Shown piece by piece: positions 37,496-45,920 of a stretch of 52,335 bases of DNA. A model generated the notes under the pieces. It saw nothing but the letters and a program-made list of their open reading frames with translations. It made no database searches and was not told the origin of the DNA. The DNA comes from Bacteroidales bacterium (GTDB lineage Bacteria > Bacteroidota > Bacteroidia > Bacteroidales > 4484-276). The stretch's first letter is position 1. Each line of letters begins with the position of its first letter. The DNA lies in assembly GCA_014860585.1 (NCBI GenBank), contig JACZJL010000116.1, positions 1 to 52,335 of the forward strand. The letters are read 5' to 3'. The position numbers and the translations under genes are program-made.

Positions 37496-37855
37496 AAACC
37501 TGTATTAATTGATTTTTATAAATATATGAAGCCCAGCAGGTAACGTGCCGCTAATCGCAACAAGGCTAACGTAATCTTGCTTGGTAAAGATGTTGCCTTT
37601 GCTGCGTTTAGCGGCCGCACGTTAACTCATCTCCCCCAACCCTCTATGAACTATCTTTCGTTGAAGGAGTTTTGAAAGAACCTTGCATCGGGTTTCATCC
37701 TGAGATTTGAATAGGACTAAGCAATTCTTCCATCAAAGTGGAATTGGCATAATCTCCAGTCCAAAATCTCTCCAAATCCAAAAAATTGTCAATTTTGGCC
37801 GCTTGTGGTGGTCAATATGCTTACTTTTGCCACCTTAATTTTAAGCCGAAATCTT
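37496..37855. other. intergenic with an 86-base palindromic element
   Basis: No gene. 37540-37625 folds into one long imperfect hairpin. A candidate -7 box TACTTTTG lies at 37822-37829, 26 bases before pheT; the nearest TTTG (37794) is 24 bases further upstream, rather far. Confidence 0.45.
37540..37625. repeat. 86-base imperfect palindrome
   Basis: The left arm begins GTAACGTGCCGCTAATCGCA and the right arm ends TGCGTTTAGCGGCCGCACGT followed by TAAC; the arms pair over most of their length with a 2-base bulge. An inner pairing of GGCTAACGTAATCTT with AAAGATGTTGCC is less regular. Confidence 0.6.
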
Positions 37856-40315
37856 ATGAAAATTTCCTATAACTGGCTCAAAGAGTACGTGCATCTTGAT
37901 CTTGCGCCGGAAGAAGCAGCCCGGATACTTACCAACACCGGTCTTGAGGTGGAGAGCATCGAGAAGTTTGAAAGCCTGAAGGGTGGGTTGAAAGGTGTGG
38001 TGATTAGCGAGGTGAAGAGCTGCGCCAAGCACCCGGATGCCGACAAACTGAGTGTGACCACCGTGGATGTTGGCGGCGGCGTGATCCTGCCTGTCGTTTG
38101 CGGAGCGCCCAACGTGGCTGCCGGGCAAAAGGTGGTGGTGGCCACTGTTGGTACTACAATCTACATGGGCGACAAATCCTTTGAGATCAAAAAGGCAAAG
38201 ATACGCGGCGAGGTTTCCGAAGGGATGATCTGCGCCGAGGATGAGTTGGGTTTAGGGACTTCCCACGAAGGGATCATGGTGCTGCCGGCCGATGCTGAAG
38301 TTGGAACGCCTGCAAGTGAATATTTCCAGATCGAGGAAGATTATGTTTTTGAAGTCGGCCTTACGCCCAACCGCACCGACGCCATGTCGCATATCGGCGT
38401 GGCCCGCGACCTGATTGCCTCGCTGAACCTGCGAAGCGCCACCGATCCGCTCAGGTTGTTTATGCCGGATGAGGGGAGTTTTATACCAGACAACAACAGC
38501 CGGCCGTTTGAAGTCATCATCGAAGATGAGGAGGCTTGTCCGAGGTATTCCGGCGTGACCATGACCGGCGTTGAAGTGAAGGAGTCGCCGGAGTGGCTCA
38601 AAAACCGGCTGCTGGCCATCGGCCTCCGCCCCATCAACAACCTGGTTGACATCAGCAATTACATTTTGCACGAAACCGGCCATCCCAACCACTTTTTCGA
38701 TGCCGACAAAATTGCCGGCGGCAAGGTGATCATCAAAAAAGAACCCAAAGGGACAATGTTTACCACGCTGGACGAAGTGGAACGCGAGCTTTCGGGCGAA
38801 GACCTGATGATTTGCGACGAAGAAAAGGGAATGTGCATGGCCGGCGTTTTTGGCGGGATGCACTCCGGAGTGACCGAAAGCACAAAGAATATTTTTATCG
38901 AAAGCGCCTTTTTCGACCCGAAAACCATCCGGAAAACAGCCCGCTACCACGGACTGAACACCGATTCGTCGTTCCGTTTCGAGCGTGGCGCAGACCCCAA
39001 TGCTACCGTTTATGTCCTTAAACTGGCAGCGATGATGGTCAAAAGGATTGCCGGCGGAACCATCGCTTCGGAGATCGTGGACGTTTATCCAAAGCCCATT
39101 AAGAAGAAAATGGTGAAGCTACAGTATAACAATGTAAACCGGCTGATCGGGCAGGTCATTCCTACCGATAAAATCAAAGATATCCTGGTGTGGCTGGGCA
39201 TGGAACCGCATTGCGAAACCGAAGAGGGGCTGCTGGTGGATGTTCCTACCTTCAAAGCCGACGTGACCCGCGAAGCCGATGTGATTGAGGAAATCCTCCG
39301 CATCTATGGCTATAACAATATCGAAATCCCGGCACAGTTGCGCTCCTCGCTCTCACACATCGAAAAGCCCGATGCCGAGCAATTGCAGAATATTATTGCC
39401 GATTACCTGGCCGGCAACGGTTTTTATGAAACCATGAACAACTCCCTTACACGGGGAGGCTATGCTGAAAAACTGGGGATTTATACCGAAGAAAACAATG
39501 TCAAAATTCTCAATCCCCTCAGCGCCGACCTGAACGTGATGCGGCAAAGCCTGATTACTTCTGGGTTGGAAACCATCCTTTACAACCTGAACCGTAAAAA
39601 TCTCAACCTGAAACTTTTTGAGTTTGGAAAAGTTTATGCTAAGGGAAAGGGAAAAGAGGGGAAAAATCCGCTGGATAAATACCACGAAGCCAAACACCTG
39701 GCCATTTTTGTAACCGGAAAGGTGAACAACGAGAGCTGGTACCAGCAGGAAAAAGAGGCCGATTTCTTTTTCCTGAAAAATATTGTTTACAACATCCTGA
39801 AGCGGCTCGGCCTGGATGAAAGCCGCTTTGCACAGGAGCAGGTTTCGGGGCTGGTTCTGGAGACGGGCGTTCGCCTGTCGCTGAACAACAAAACGGTTGT
39901 GGATTTTGGGTTGATGAGCAAAAAGCTGCTGCATCAGTTCGATATCCGCCAGGCAGTTTTTATGGCCAACTTCAACTGGGATTTGATTTTGCAGGCCATG
40001 AAGCAGCATAAAGTCACCTACAAGGCGGTGACAAAATTCCCCGAAGTCCGCCGCGACCTCGCTTTAGTGGTGGATCAGGAGGTTGAATTTGAAACTTTGA
40101 AAAAGATCGCCTTCGACGCGGAAAAATATTTGCTGAAACAAGTCAGCCTTTTTGACGTGTATGAAGGGGAAAAAATCGGCCAGGGGAAAAAATCGTACGC
40201 TTTAAGCTTCATCCTGCAGGATGAAGAAAAAACCCTTACTGATAAAGAGATTGATAAAACAATGGCTAAAATTCTCAGGCTATTTGAAACAAAAGCTAAT
40301 GCGGTACTCAGGTAG
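37856..40315 (+). CDS. pheT: phenylalanyl-tRNA synthetase beta subunit
   Basis: About 819 residues from the ATG at 37856 (MKISYNWLKEYVHLDL); the frame extends upstream to a GTG but family proteins start here. Domains in order: B1/HTH, EMAP/tRNA-binding OB fold (GVVISEVKSCAKHPDADKLSVTTVD, near 45-150), B3/B4 editing domain (about 210-400), B5 (about 410-480), core (with GNGFYETMNNSL), and the C-terminal anticodon-binding FDX-ACB domain (KFPEVRRDLALVVDQEVEF). With PheS it charges tRNA-Phe. pheS is not adjacent, which is common in Bacteroidota. Composition is noticeably richer in GC than the preceding accessory genes. Confidence 0.96.
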   Translation: MKISYNWLKEYVHLDLAPEEAARILTNTGLEVESIEKFESLKGGLKGVVISEVKSCAKHPDADKLSVTTVDVGGGVILPVVCGAPNVAAGQKVVVATVGTTIYMGDKSFEIKKAKIRGEVSEGMICAEDELGLGTSHEGIMVLPADAEVGTPASEYFQIEEDYVFEVGLTPNRTDAMSHIGVARDLIASLNLRSATDPLRLFMPDEGSFIPDNNSRPFEVIIEDEEACPRYSGVTMTGVEVKESPEWLKNRLLAIGLRPINNLVDISNYILHETGHPNHFFDADKIAGGKVIIKKEPKGTMFTTLDEVERELSGEDLMICDEEKGMCMAGVFGGMHSGVTESTKNIFIESAFFDPKTIRKTARYHGLNTDSSFRFERGADPNATVYVLKLAAMMVKRIAGGTIASEIVDVYPKPIKKKMVKLQYNNVNRLIGQVIPTDKIKDILVWLGMEPHCETEEGLLVDVPTFKADVTREADVIEEILRIYGYNNIEIPAQLRSSLSHIEKPDAEQLQNIIADYLAGNGFYETMNNSLTRGGYAEKLGIYTEENNVKILNPLSADLNVMRQSLITSGLETILYNLNRKNLNLKLFEFGKVYAKGKGKEGKNPLDKYHEAKHLAIFVTGKVNNESWYQQEKEADFFFLKNIVYNILKRLGLDESRFAQEQVSGLVLETGVRLSLNNKTVVDFGLMSKKLLHQFDIRQAVFMANFNWDLILQAMKQHKVTYKAVTKFPEVRRDLALVVDQEVEFETLKKIAFDAEKYLLKQVSLFDVYEGEKIGQGKKSYALSFILQDEEKTLTDKEIDKTMAKILRLFETKANAVLR

Positions 40316-40366
40316 TTTTTACAGAAATATTTCAATAATGAATAAAGATGCCACTTGACCCCTAAA

Positions 40367-40421
40367 TCCCCTAAAGGGGACTTTCCCAAACTGCTGAATT
40401 TTATCGGCTCCCCTTTAGGGG
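40367..40421 (+). terminator. inverted repeat after pheT, probable terminator
   Basis: TCCCCTAAAGGGGA (40367-40380) and CTCCCCTTTAGGGG (40408-40421) can pair with each other or fold separately. There is no T-run immediately after. The sequence is of the dispersed CCCCTAAA-type repeat seen in many Bacteroidota, so it may be a repeat acting as a terminator. Confidence 0.45.
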
Positions 40422-40497
40422 TCGGGGGTAAAACCGATAAAAATCAGCAGGTTGAATGGATCAGCACTAAATTTTACTTTAATAAACCTTCTTTCAA

Positions 40498-42135
40498 ATG
40501 GAAAAACAATTTTCGATCAGCCCATCCGGTGAAAAATATGCATTACCCGAAAAAGCTGATTTCCCTTCTGAATTCGAAAGGGTAAAAGCGCTCACAGAGG
40601 TAGCCCGTGAACAGGGTAAAGAAATCGTGGTTGTGATGGGTGTGGGTTTTGTTGGCGCCGTGATGGCCGCCATCGTGGCTGATACTATGGATGAAAATGG
40701 TCGTGACACCAAGTTTGTGATCGGTTGCCAGCGTCCAAGCACACGCAGCTACTGGAAAATCCCGATGCTGAACAAGGGTGTTTCGCCAGTGAAAGCTGAA
40801 GATCCGGAAGTTGATCTTCTGATCTCGCGATGTGTAACCCAAAAGAAAACGCTGATCGCCACTTACAACAGCGACGTGCTTAAACTTGCAGATGTCGTGG
40901 TTGTTGACGTACAATGCGATTATGAGAAGAAAGAGCTGGGAAACATGCGCAGCGGAGAGGCAGACATGGCAGCGTTGGAGGCCACCATGCGCACCATCGG
41001 TGAAACGATATTGCCACACTGCCTTGTGCTGATCGAAACCACCGTGGCGCCCGGAACTACGGAGTTTGTGGCCTGGCCGATTTTGAAAAAAGCGTTTGCC
41101 AAAAGAGGATTGAAAGAGACACCACTTTTGGCGCACAGCTTCGAGCGGGTGATGCCAGGAAAGGAATATGTTTCGAGTATCCGCGATTTCTGGCGGGTGT
41201 GCAGCGGTTGTGATGAGGAAGCCCGCCGCCGCGTTGAAAAATTCCTTCACGAAGTGCTCAATACCAAAGATTTCCCGCTGACCGTAATGGATCGCCCGAT
41301 TGAATCGGAAACCACCAAAATTGTCGAAAACTCTTACAGGGCAACCATTCTGGCGTACCTGCACGAGTGGAGCATCTTTGCCGAGCGAAACGGGGTTGAC
41401 CTGATCAAAGTAATTAACGCCATTAAAATGCGCCCAACCCACAGCAACATGATCTTCCCCGGCCCGGGAATCGGCGGCTATTGCCTGCCCAAGGACGGTG
41501 GATTGGGATATTGGGCATACCGCCATATTTTAGGTTTTGAAGATGGTGATGATCTTTTTAAAATTACCCCTACCGCCATTGACATCAACGACACACGCGG
41601 GCTGCATGTGGCGCAACTGGTACGCGATGCCCTCCGGAACATGGCGCGCTATATCGCCGGTTCGCAAGTGCTGATCTGCGGCGCCAGCTACCGCGAAGAT
41701 GTGGGCGACACCCGCTACAGCGGCAGCGAAATGGTGGCTAGAAAACTCACCGAAATGGGCGCCGAAATCAGGGTGCACGACCCCTTTGTTGACCATTGGT
41801 ACGAAATGGAAAATCAGGATACCTATCCATCACCAAAATCCTCCTGGAAACGCTTTTTCAGAAACCAGGAGCACCTCAGCGAAATCAAAGTCGAAAAGGA
41901 TTTGCCAAAATCACTTTCCGGAGTAGATGCGATGATTTTTGCCGTTCCACACTCGGCTTACAAGAACCTCAAACCTGAAGATATTGTTGAATGGGCCGGC
42001 GGACCGATTGCAGTAATTGATGCCTTCGGTATGTTGCCCGACGACAAAATCCGGAGATATTTCGAACTGGGATGCGAGGTGAAAGCATTGGGGCGCGGAC
42101 ACGTGCAGCGAATTAAGAAAGAGGTGAAAGGGTAA
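40498..42135 (+). CDS. UDP-glucose/UDP-N-acetylmannosamine dehydrogenase family protein
   Basis: 545 residues, longer than the usual ~430 because of an N-terminal extension of about 40 residues and an insert near 430-480. The Rossmann motif is VVVMGVGFVGAVMAA. A central domain (ETTVAPGTTE, then ESETTKIVENSYRATILAYLHEWSIFAE) precedes the catalytic motif GPGIGGYCLPKDGG with the nucleophile Cys, and the C-terminal NAD/UDP-sugar domain contains CGASYREDVGDTRYS and VHDPFVDHW. The family oxidises UDP-sugars twice to uronic acids for capsule or polysaccharide synthesis. No other polysaccharide gene is nearby, so the exact substrate is unknown. Confidence 0.85.
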   Translation: MEKQFSISPSGEKYALPEKADFPSEFERVKALTEVAREQGKEIVVVMGVGFVGAVMAAIVADTMDENGRDTKFVIGCQRPSTRSYWKIPMLNKGVSPVKAEDPEVDLLISRCVTQKKTLIATYNSDVLKLADVVVVDVQCDYEKKELGNMRSGEADMAALEATMRTIGETILPHCLVLIETTVAPGTTEFVAWPILKKAFAKRGLKETPLLAHSFERVMPGKEYVSSIRDFWRVCSGCDEEARRRVEKFLHEVLNTKDFPLTVMDRPIESETTKIVENSYRATILAYLHEWSIFAERNGVDLIKVINAIKMRPTHSNMIFPGPGIGGYCLPKDGGLGYWAYRHILGFEDGDDLFKITPTAIDINDTRGLHVAQLVRDALRNMARYIAGSQVLICGASYREDVGDTRYSGSEMVARKLTEMGAEIRVHDPFVDHWYEMENQDTYPSPKSSWKRFFRNQEHLSEIKVEKDLPKSLSGVDAMIFAVPHSAYKNLKPEDIVEWAGGPIAVIDAFGMLPDDKIRRYFELGCEVKALGRGHVQRIKKEVKG

Positions 42136-42186
42136 TTGGTTCCTAGACACAAAACCTTAATGGGTTTATCATACCGGTGTCAGTAA

Positions 42187-42891
42187 TCAATCTTTCGAAG
42201 AAAAGATAAGTCTGAAGCCGCTTCCGTGGATATTTACAATCTCGATGGACGGATCATCTTTGAAGTATTTCCGGAGTTTGGTGATAAAGACATCCATGCT
42301 TCGTGTGGTGAAATAATTATCTTCTCCCCAGATTTTTTTAAGCGCGATGTCCCTTGGTAAAACATTTCCAGATTTGTGGTACAACATCAGCAGCAACTCC
42401 GCCTCGCGGGGCGAAAGTTTTTGCTCCATGCCATGAAGTAAAATTTTCCGGTGCGAATAGTTGAACAGATATTTCCCAATTTTCAACTCATCGGTATCTT
42501 CTTTTTGACCCTGCTGAATTACATTCCTTTTGAGGATGGCCTGGATTTTACAGAGTAAAACCTCGGAGTCGAACGGCTTGGTGATATAGTCGTCGGCGCC
42601 AAGCTGATAACCTTGTAAAATGTCTTGTTTGAGTGTTTTGGCCGTCAGAAAAATGATAGGAATACTATTATTGATAAGTTTTATTTCTTTCGCAATCTGA
42701 AAACCATCTACGTTTGGAAGCATAACATCGAGGATGCAAATATCAAATTCCTCTGTGCGAAACTCGCTGAGGGCATATTTTCCGTCGTCAATCCAGTGGA
42801 CGAGGTAATCATTAATTTCGAGGTATGATTTTAGCACGGCGCCAAAATTATGGTCATCTTCGACAAGGAAAATATGAACTTTGTGTCCCAT
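42187..42891 (-). CDS. OmpR-family response regulator, RprY-like
   Basis: 234 residues. Receiver domain with acidic pocket VEDDHN, phosphorylation Asp in DICILDVMLP (near residue 54), Thr in FLTAKTLKQDIL and Lys in ITKPF. The C-terminal OmpR-type winged helix contains LSPREAELLLMLYHKSGNVLPRDIALKKIWG and RSMDVFITKLRKYF. FLTAKTLK and ADDYITKPF recall Bacteroides RprY. The start overlaps the stop of the kinase gene by one base (TAATG), so the pair is translationally coupled. Likely DNA target: the four phased TTAAC repeats at 44601-44637. Confidence 0.92.
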   Translation of the reverse strand: MGHKVHIFLVEDDHNFGAVLKSYLEINDYLVHWIDDGKYALSEFRTEEFDICILDVMLPNVDGFQIAKEIKLINNSIPIIFLTAKTLKQDILQGYQLGADDYITKPFDSEVLLCKIQAILKRNVIQQGQKEDTDELKIGKYLFNYSHRKILLHGMEQKLSPREAELLLMLYHKSGNVLPRDIALKKIWGEDNYFTTRSMDVFITKLRKYFKDDPSIEIVNIHGSGFRLIFSSKD

Positions 42892-44561
42892 TATTCCTGG
42901 TTTTTATAGGGTAATATTATGCTAAAACGGCTACCTTTACCCGGCTCACTCTCCACTTCGATTTTTCCTTCAAATGCCAGCACAATCGCTTTTACATAAC
43001 TCAGGCCTAAACCAAATCCCTTTACATTATGAATGTTTCCGGTAGGGACCCGGTAGAACCTGTCGAAAATCTTCTGTTGAGCCTCTTTACTGATACCCAC
43101 TCCATTGTCTTCCACCGAAATACAGATTCCTTCGGTAGTGTTCCCGGTGATAACTTTGATAAAGGGCTTTTCGCCTGAATATTTGATGGCATTATCCAGC
43201 AGGTTGGTGATGACGTTGTAAAGATGATTTTCGTCACTTTGAATCATTGATACCTCCGCATTCAAATTCAGCACGACTTCTCCCTCCTGCTGTTCCAGTA
43301 ATAACTTGATATTGTTCACCGCACGGTGTATTACTTCGTGAACATCAACTGCTTTCACCTGAAGGTCAAAATCCCGCTTATCAATCAACGCCATTTGAAG
43401 CACATTCTCAACCTGAGCGTTCATTCGGCTGTTTTCTTCTTTGATAATGTTGGTGAAATATTTCACTTTGTCAGGAAATTCGAGCACCTTAGGATTATTT
43501 ATCGAATCGGCGGCGAGTGAAATGGTGGCTATGGGGGTTTTAAATTCATGGGTCATATTATTGATAAAATCAGATTTGATTTCGGAAAATTTCTTCTGCT
43601 TCAAAATTACCGATATGGTCACCGAAAAGGTGATGATAATAATAAGGGTAAAAATGATGGAACCAAGCAAAAGAAAGAAAATAGATTCCAAAAGAAATCT
43701 TTGCCGGGTGGGAAATGTCAATAACAGGTAATTTGGCCGCTGGAAAATATCATTTGGGAAAAGGCTGATCCGGTAAGGACTTTCAAGATTTTTTTCAGTA
43801 AATCCGTCAGATTTAACAGGTATTAGTTCGTCGCCGGTACCAGTGATTACCGCAAACTCAAATTCATCCATAAGTCCTTTTTCAACCAATGATTTTCTCA
43901 ACTGCCCTTCGAGGTAATTTTTATCGAGCCTTTGTTCGATGGGCTGGCGAAAACTTTCGACCTCCACCACCATTTTACTCAACATATCGCTCAATTCAAA
44001 CGATCGTTTTTCCAGCTTAAACGATGCGTTAATGGTGATTTGCGTTGAATCGTCTCTTTTTTTGAAAGCAATAATTTGTTCGTCATTTTTTGGTTCTGGT
44101 AAAAGGGAATCGTCAAAAGTTGTTGTTACCACTACCTGTTGTGGAGAAGACTGATCAAAAACGTACATTGCCTGGGTTGAATCTATGAAACGATAAATCT
44201 GATTGCTGGTTATTAAGTCTTTTTCGAGCCATTCCAATTTATCGTTCATAACATCAAATTCTAAAAGACGGGCATTTAACGAATCGCTCAACTTGAGTTG
44301 ATACTCCATCAGTGAGTCGAGGTCCTGAATGTGAAAATCGAATTGATGTTCTATTTCATTCAGGTTTCTGGCAATCAGCAGGTAATTTTCTTTTTTTTCC
44401 AGCTTGGCTACAACATCGGTCAGGGCATCGTTCACCTTACGGTCGAATTGCTCCTTCTGGATCGAAACAGCATTTTGAATCCAGAGCAATTGTACAGTAA
44501 TGATTCCTGCCAGCGACACACTCATCAGAACGATGATAAGTAGTAATGTTTTCTTATTCAT
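42891..44561 (-). CDS. membrane sensor histidine kinase, RprX-like
   Basis: 556 residues. TM1 at residues about 5-27 (LLLIIVLMSVSLAGIITVQLLW), a long coiled periplasmic sensor region with acidic patches to about residue 290, and TM2 near 295-318 (FLLLGSIIFTLIIIITFSV). The cytoplasmic part has H-box NNMTHEFKTPIATIS, N-box NLLDNAIKYS, G1 VEDNGVGIS, F-box FDRFYRVP and G2 GFGLGLSYVKAI. No HAMP domain is obvious. It phosphorylates the regulator encoded immediately downstream. Divergent from the T9SS protein gene at 44716; a shared control region suggests the kinase, regulator and secreted protein form one circuit. Confidence 0.92.
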   Translation of the reverse strand: MNKKTLLLIIVLMSVSLAGIITVQLLWIQNAVSIQKEQFDRKVNDALTDVVAKLEKKENYLLIARNLNEIEHQFDFHIQDLDSLMEYQLKLSDSLNARLLEFDVMNDKLEWLEKDLITSNQIYRFIDSTQAMYVFDQSSPQQVVVTTTFDDSLLPEPKNDEQIIAFKKRDDSTQITINASFKLEKRSFELSDMLSKMVVEVESFRQPIEQRLDKNYLEGQLRKSLVEKGLMDEFEFAVITGTGDELIPVKSDGFTEKNLESPYRISLFPNDIFQRPNYLLLTFPTRQRFLLESIFFLLLGSIIFTLIIIITFSVTISVILKQKKFSEIKSDFINNMTHEFKTPIATISLAADSINNPKVLEFPDKVKYFTNIIKEENSRMNAQVENVLQMALIDKRDFDLQVKAVDVHEVIHRAVNNIKLLLEQQEGEVVLNLNAEVSMIQSDENHLYNVITNLLDNAIKYSGEKPFIKVITGNTTEGICISVEDNGVGISKEAQQKIFDRFYRVPTGNIHNVKGFGLGLSYVKAIVLAFEGKIEVESEPGKGSRFSIILPYKNQE

Positions 44562-44565
44562 GCTT

Positions 44566-44573
44566 CAAAAGTA
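44566..44573 (-). promoter_or_regulatory. -7 box of the kinase-regulator operon
   Basis: Minus strand TACTTTTG, only 4 bases before the kinase ATG, implying a leaderless or nearly leaderless mRNA if used. Confidence 0.4.
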
Positions 44574-44600
44574 CATATTAAAACACGCATAATTGTAACT

Positions 44601-44637
44601 TTAACTTTTCCTTAACCTTTGTTAACCTAACCTTAAC
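44601..44637 (+). promoter_or_regulatory. four phased TTAAC repeats, candidate response-regulator site
   Basis: TTAAC at 44601, 44612, 44622 and 44633: starts 11, 10 and 11 bases apart, i.e. one helical turn, all in the same orientation. OmpR/PhoB-family regulators bind such direct repeats as tandem dimers. The array lies between the divergent kinase and T9SS genes, and its last unit sits about 22 bases upstream of the -7 box at 44660, a class II activator position. Confidence 0.7.
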
Positions 44638-44659
44638 TAAACACGAAGCCAGTGAGTTA

Positions 44660-44667
44660 TAGTTTTG
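44660..44667 (+). promoter_or_regulatory. -7 box of the T9SS protein gene
   Basis: TAGTTTTG matches TAnnTTTG. There is no TTTG at -33; the last TTAAC repeat occupies that place, which suggests activator dependence. Confidence 0.55.
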
Positions 44668-44702
44668 CATCGTAAAACGAACATTAACCTTTATAAAAAT
44701 TC

Positions 44703-44708
44703 GGAGGA
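44703..44708 (+). promoter_or_regulatory. strong Shine-Dalgarno site
   Basis: GGAGGA ends 7 bases before the ATG at 44716. Such sites are rare in Bacteroidota, where ribosomes seldom use SD pairing, so this gene's leader is unusual. Confidence 0.55.
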
Positions 44709-44715
44709 CTAAAAC

Positions 44716-45810
44716 ATGAGAACAACTGCAGAAAACATTAAAATGGTAGTAACCTTGCTTGTAGCTGCTTTGTGTATTATCGCGCTGGGAGCATCACTGT
44801 TTGCACAGGAACGCAATGAAGAAATTAAAACTGAGCGGACAAAAATTGTGACGCTCAAAATTGTTGAAGATGAAAACGGAAAAATTACCACAGTGGACAC
44901 AACCTTTGTTTATAATGGGGATGATTCGGATGACCCTGTTTTCTTCTGGAATGATAAAAATAATCTGCAATATGAATTAAGGAAACTGGATTCGATCAAA
45001 TTCAATGTTGATTTTGAAAGCTTTTCATTTGACAGTATCGAGAAATCGATGATTTTCGTACAATCAAAAATCAATGATGAAATGAAAGCGTTGGAGAAAG
45101 AAATGGAAAAACTGCATCAAAGCTTTCAATGGGCGGATTCAATGGAAACCTTGGGTATGAAGCAATTTTGGGTTACCGTTGATGATACCGGGAAAAAAAC
45201 CAACGCCGAAAAACAAATCAAAATCATTAAAGGGGATAATGACCAGATAATTTTTGTAGGATCGCCTGATACAACCATTAAAACCAATGGTCAAACGATT
45301 ATGATTACCCATGGAATTGATGATAAAGCCTCCAGACAAACGAAGACTGTTACACTAACCACTGAGTTCGATGCGGAGGATGGGGAAGAAAAAACGATTA
45401 CAATAGTTGTTGATGGCGATGATGTTGATATCCGGGAACTGGAAGATGGGGAAAAAATTGTCATTGTTAAGTCAAACGTTTCAGTTCACACAACTGAGAA
45501 CGTGACTGTTGAAGAGTTGAAAACAGCAGGAATAGAAACGGGAAATGGTGAACTTGAACCCATTGACCTTACATTCGCCCCTAACCCAAATAATGGCACT
45601 TTTAACCTGAGTTTCTCATTAAAAGAAAAGGGCACGGTTTCCATTAATATTTTCGATATCAACGGAAGTTTGGTTTATTCCGAAACACTGAAGGATTTTG
45701 AAGGAAAATACAACAAAGAAATTGACATTTCCGGAAAAGGTACAGGCCCCTTTTTCCTGCAGATTATTCAGGGTATCTACGATATTGTCAAAAAGATAAT
45801 GATTCAATAG
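44716..45810 (+). CDS. T9SS sorting-domain protein, target candidate of the adjacent two-component system
   Basis: 364 residues. An N-terminal signal peptide (LLVAALCIIALGASLFAQ) is followed by an Asp/Glu/Lys-rich region with a short coiled coil (MKALEKEMEKLHQSF, near 115-130) and beta-rich repeats (IKIIKGDNDQIIFVGSPD, TITIVVDGDDVDIREL). The last ~75 residues are a type A sorting domain (TFAPNPNNGTFNLSFSL...IFDINGSLVYSETL). It is exported through the Sec and T9SS pathways. No known enzymatic domain. The divergent two-component system and the phased repeats in the shared region suggest tight regulation. Confidence 0.85.
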   Translation: MRTTAENIKMVVTLLVAALCIIALGASLFAQERNEEIKTERTKIVTLKIVEDENGKITTVDTTFVYNGDDSDDPVFFWNDKNNLQYELRKLDSIKFNVDFESFSFDSIEKSMIFVQSKINDEMKALEKEMEKLHQSFQWADSMETLGMKQFWVTVDDTGKKTNAEKQIKIIKGDNDQIIFVGSPDTTIKTNGQTIMITHGIDDKASRQTKTVTLTTEFDAEDGEEKTITIVVDGDDVDIRELEDGEKIVIVKSNVSVHTTENVTVEELKTAGIETGNGELEPIDLTFAPNPNNGTFNLSFSLKEKGTVSINIFDINGSLVYSETLKDFEGKYNKEIDISGKGTGPFFLQIIQGIYDIVKKIMIQ

Positions 45811-45836
45811 AGCTAAAATTATTCAGAATTAAATGA

Positions 45837-45864
45837 TTAAAAGGGGCCAAAAAGCCCCTTTTAA
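45837..45864. terminator. bidirectional terminator between convergent genes
   Basis: A perfect 11-bp stem TTAAAAGGGGC / GCCCCTTTTAA with a CAAAAA loop, flanked by A- and T-rich tails. It serves the T9SS gene (rightward) and the aldolase (leftward). Confidence 0.85.
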
Positions 45865-45920
45865 AGTTTTGAAAACTGGAATATCATTATTGCCAACTAC
45901 TTTTTGCCAACTTTAGCAAT

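Noticed and set aside
37540-37625. Integron attC site
   Set aside because: The palindrome is similar in size, but the end motifs do not fit the RYYYAAC and GTTRRRY core sites, and no integrase or cassette array is seen.
40355-40585. 76-codon frame starting in the repeat after pheT
   Set aside because: Starts in a dispersed inverted repeat and runs into the dehydrogenase gene in another frame.
40543-41526. 327-codon leftward open frame opposite the nucleotide-sugar dehydrogenase
   Set aside because: Runs antisense to a clear enzyme gene; the product has no recognisable domain and is a by-product of codon bias.
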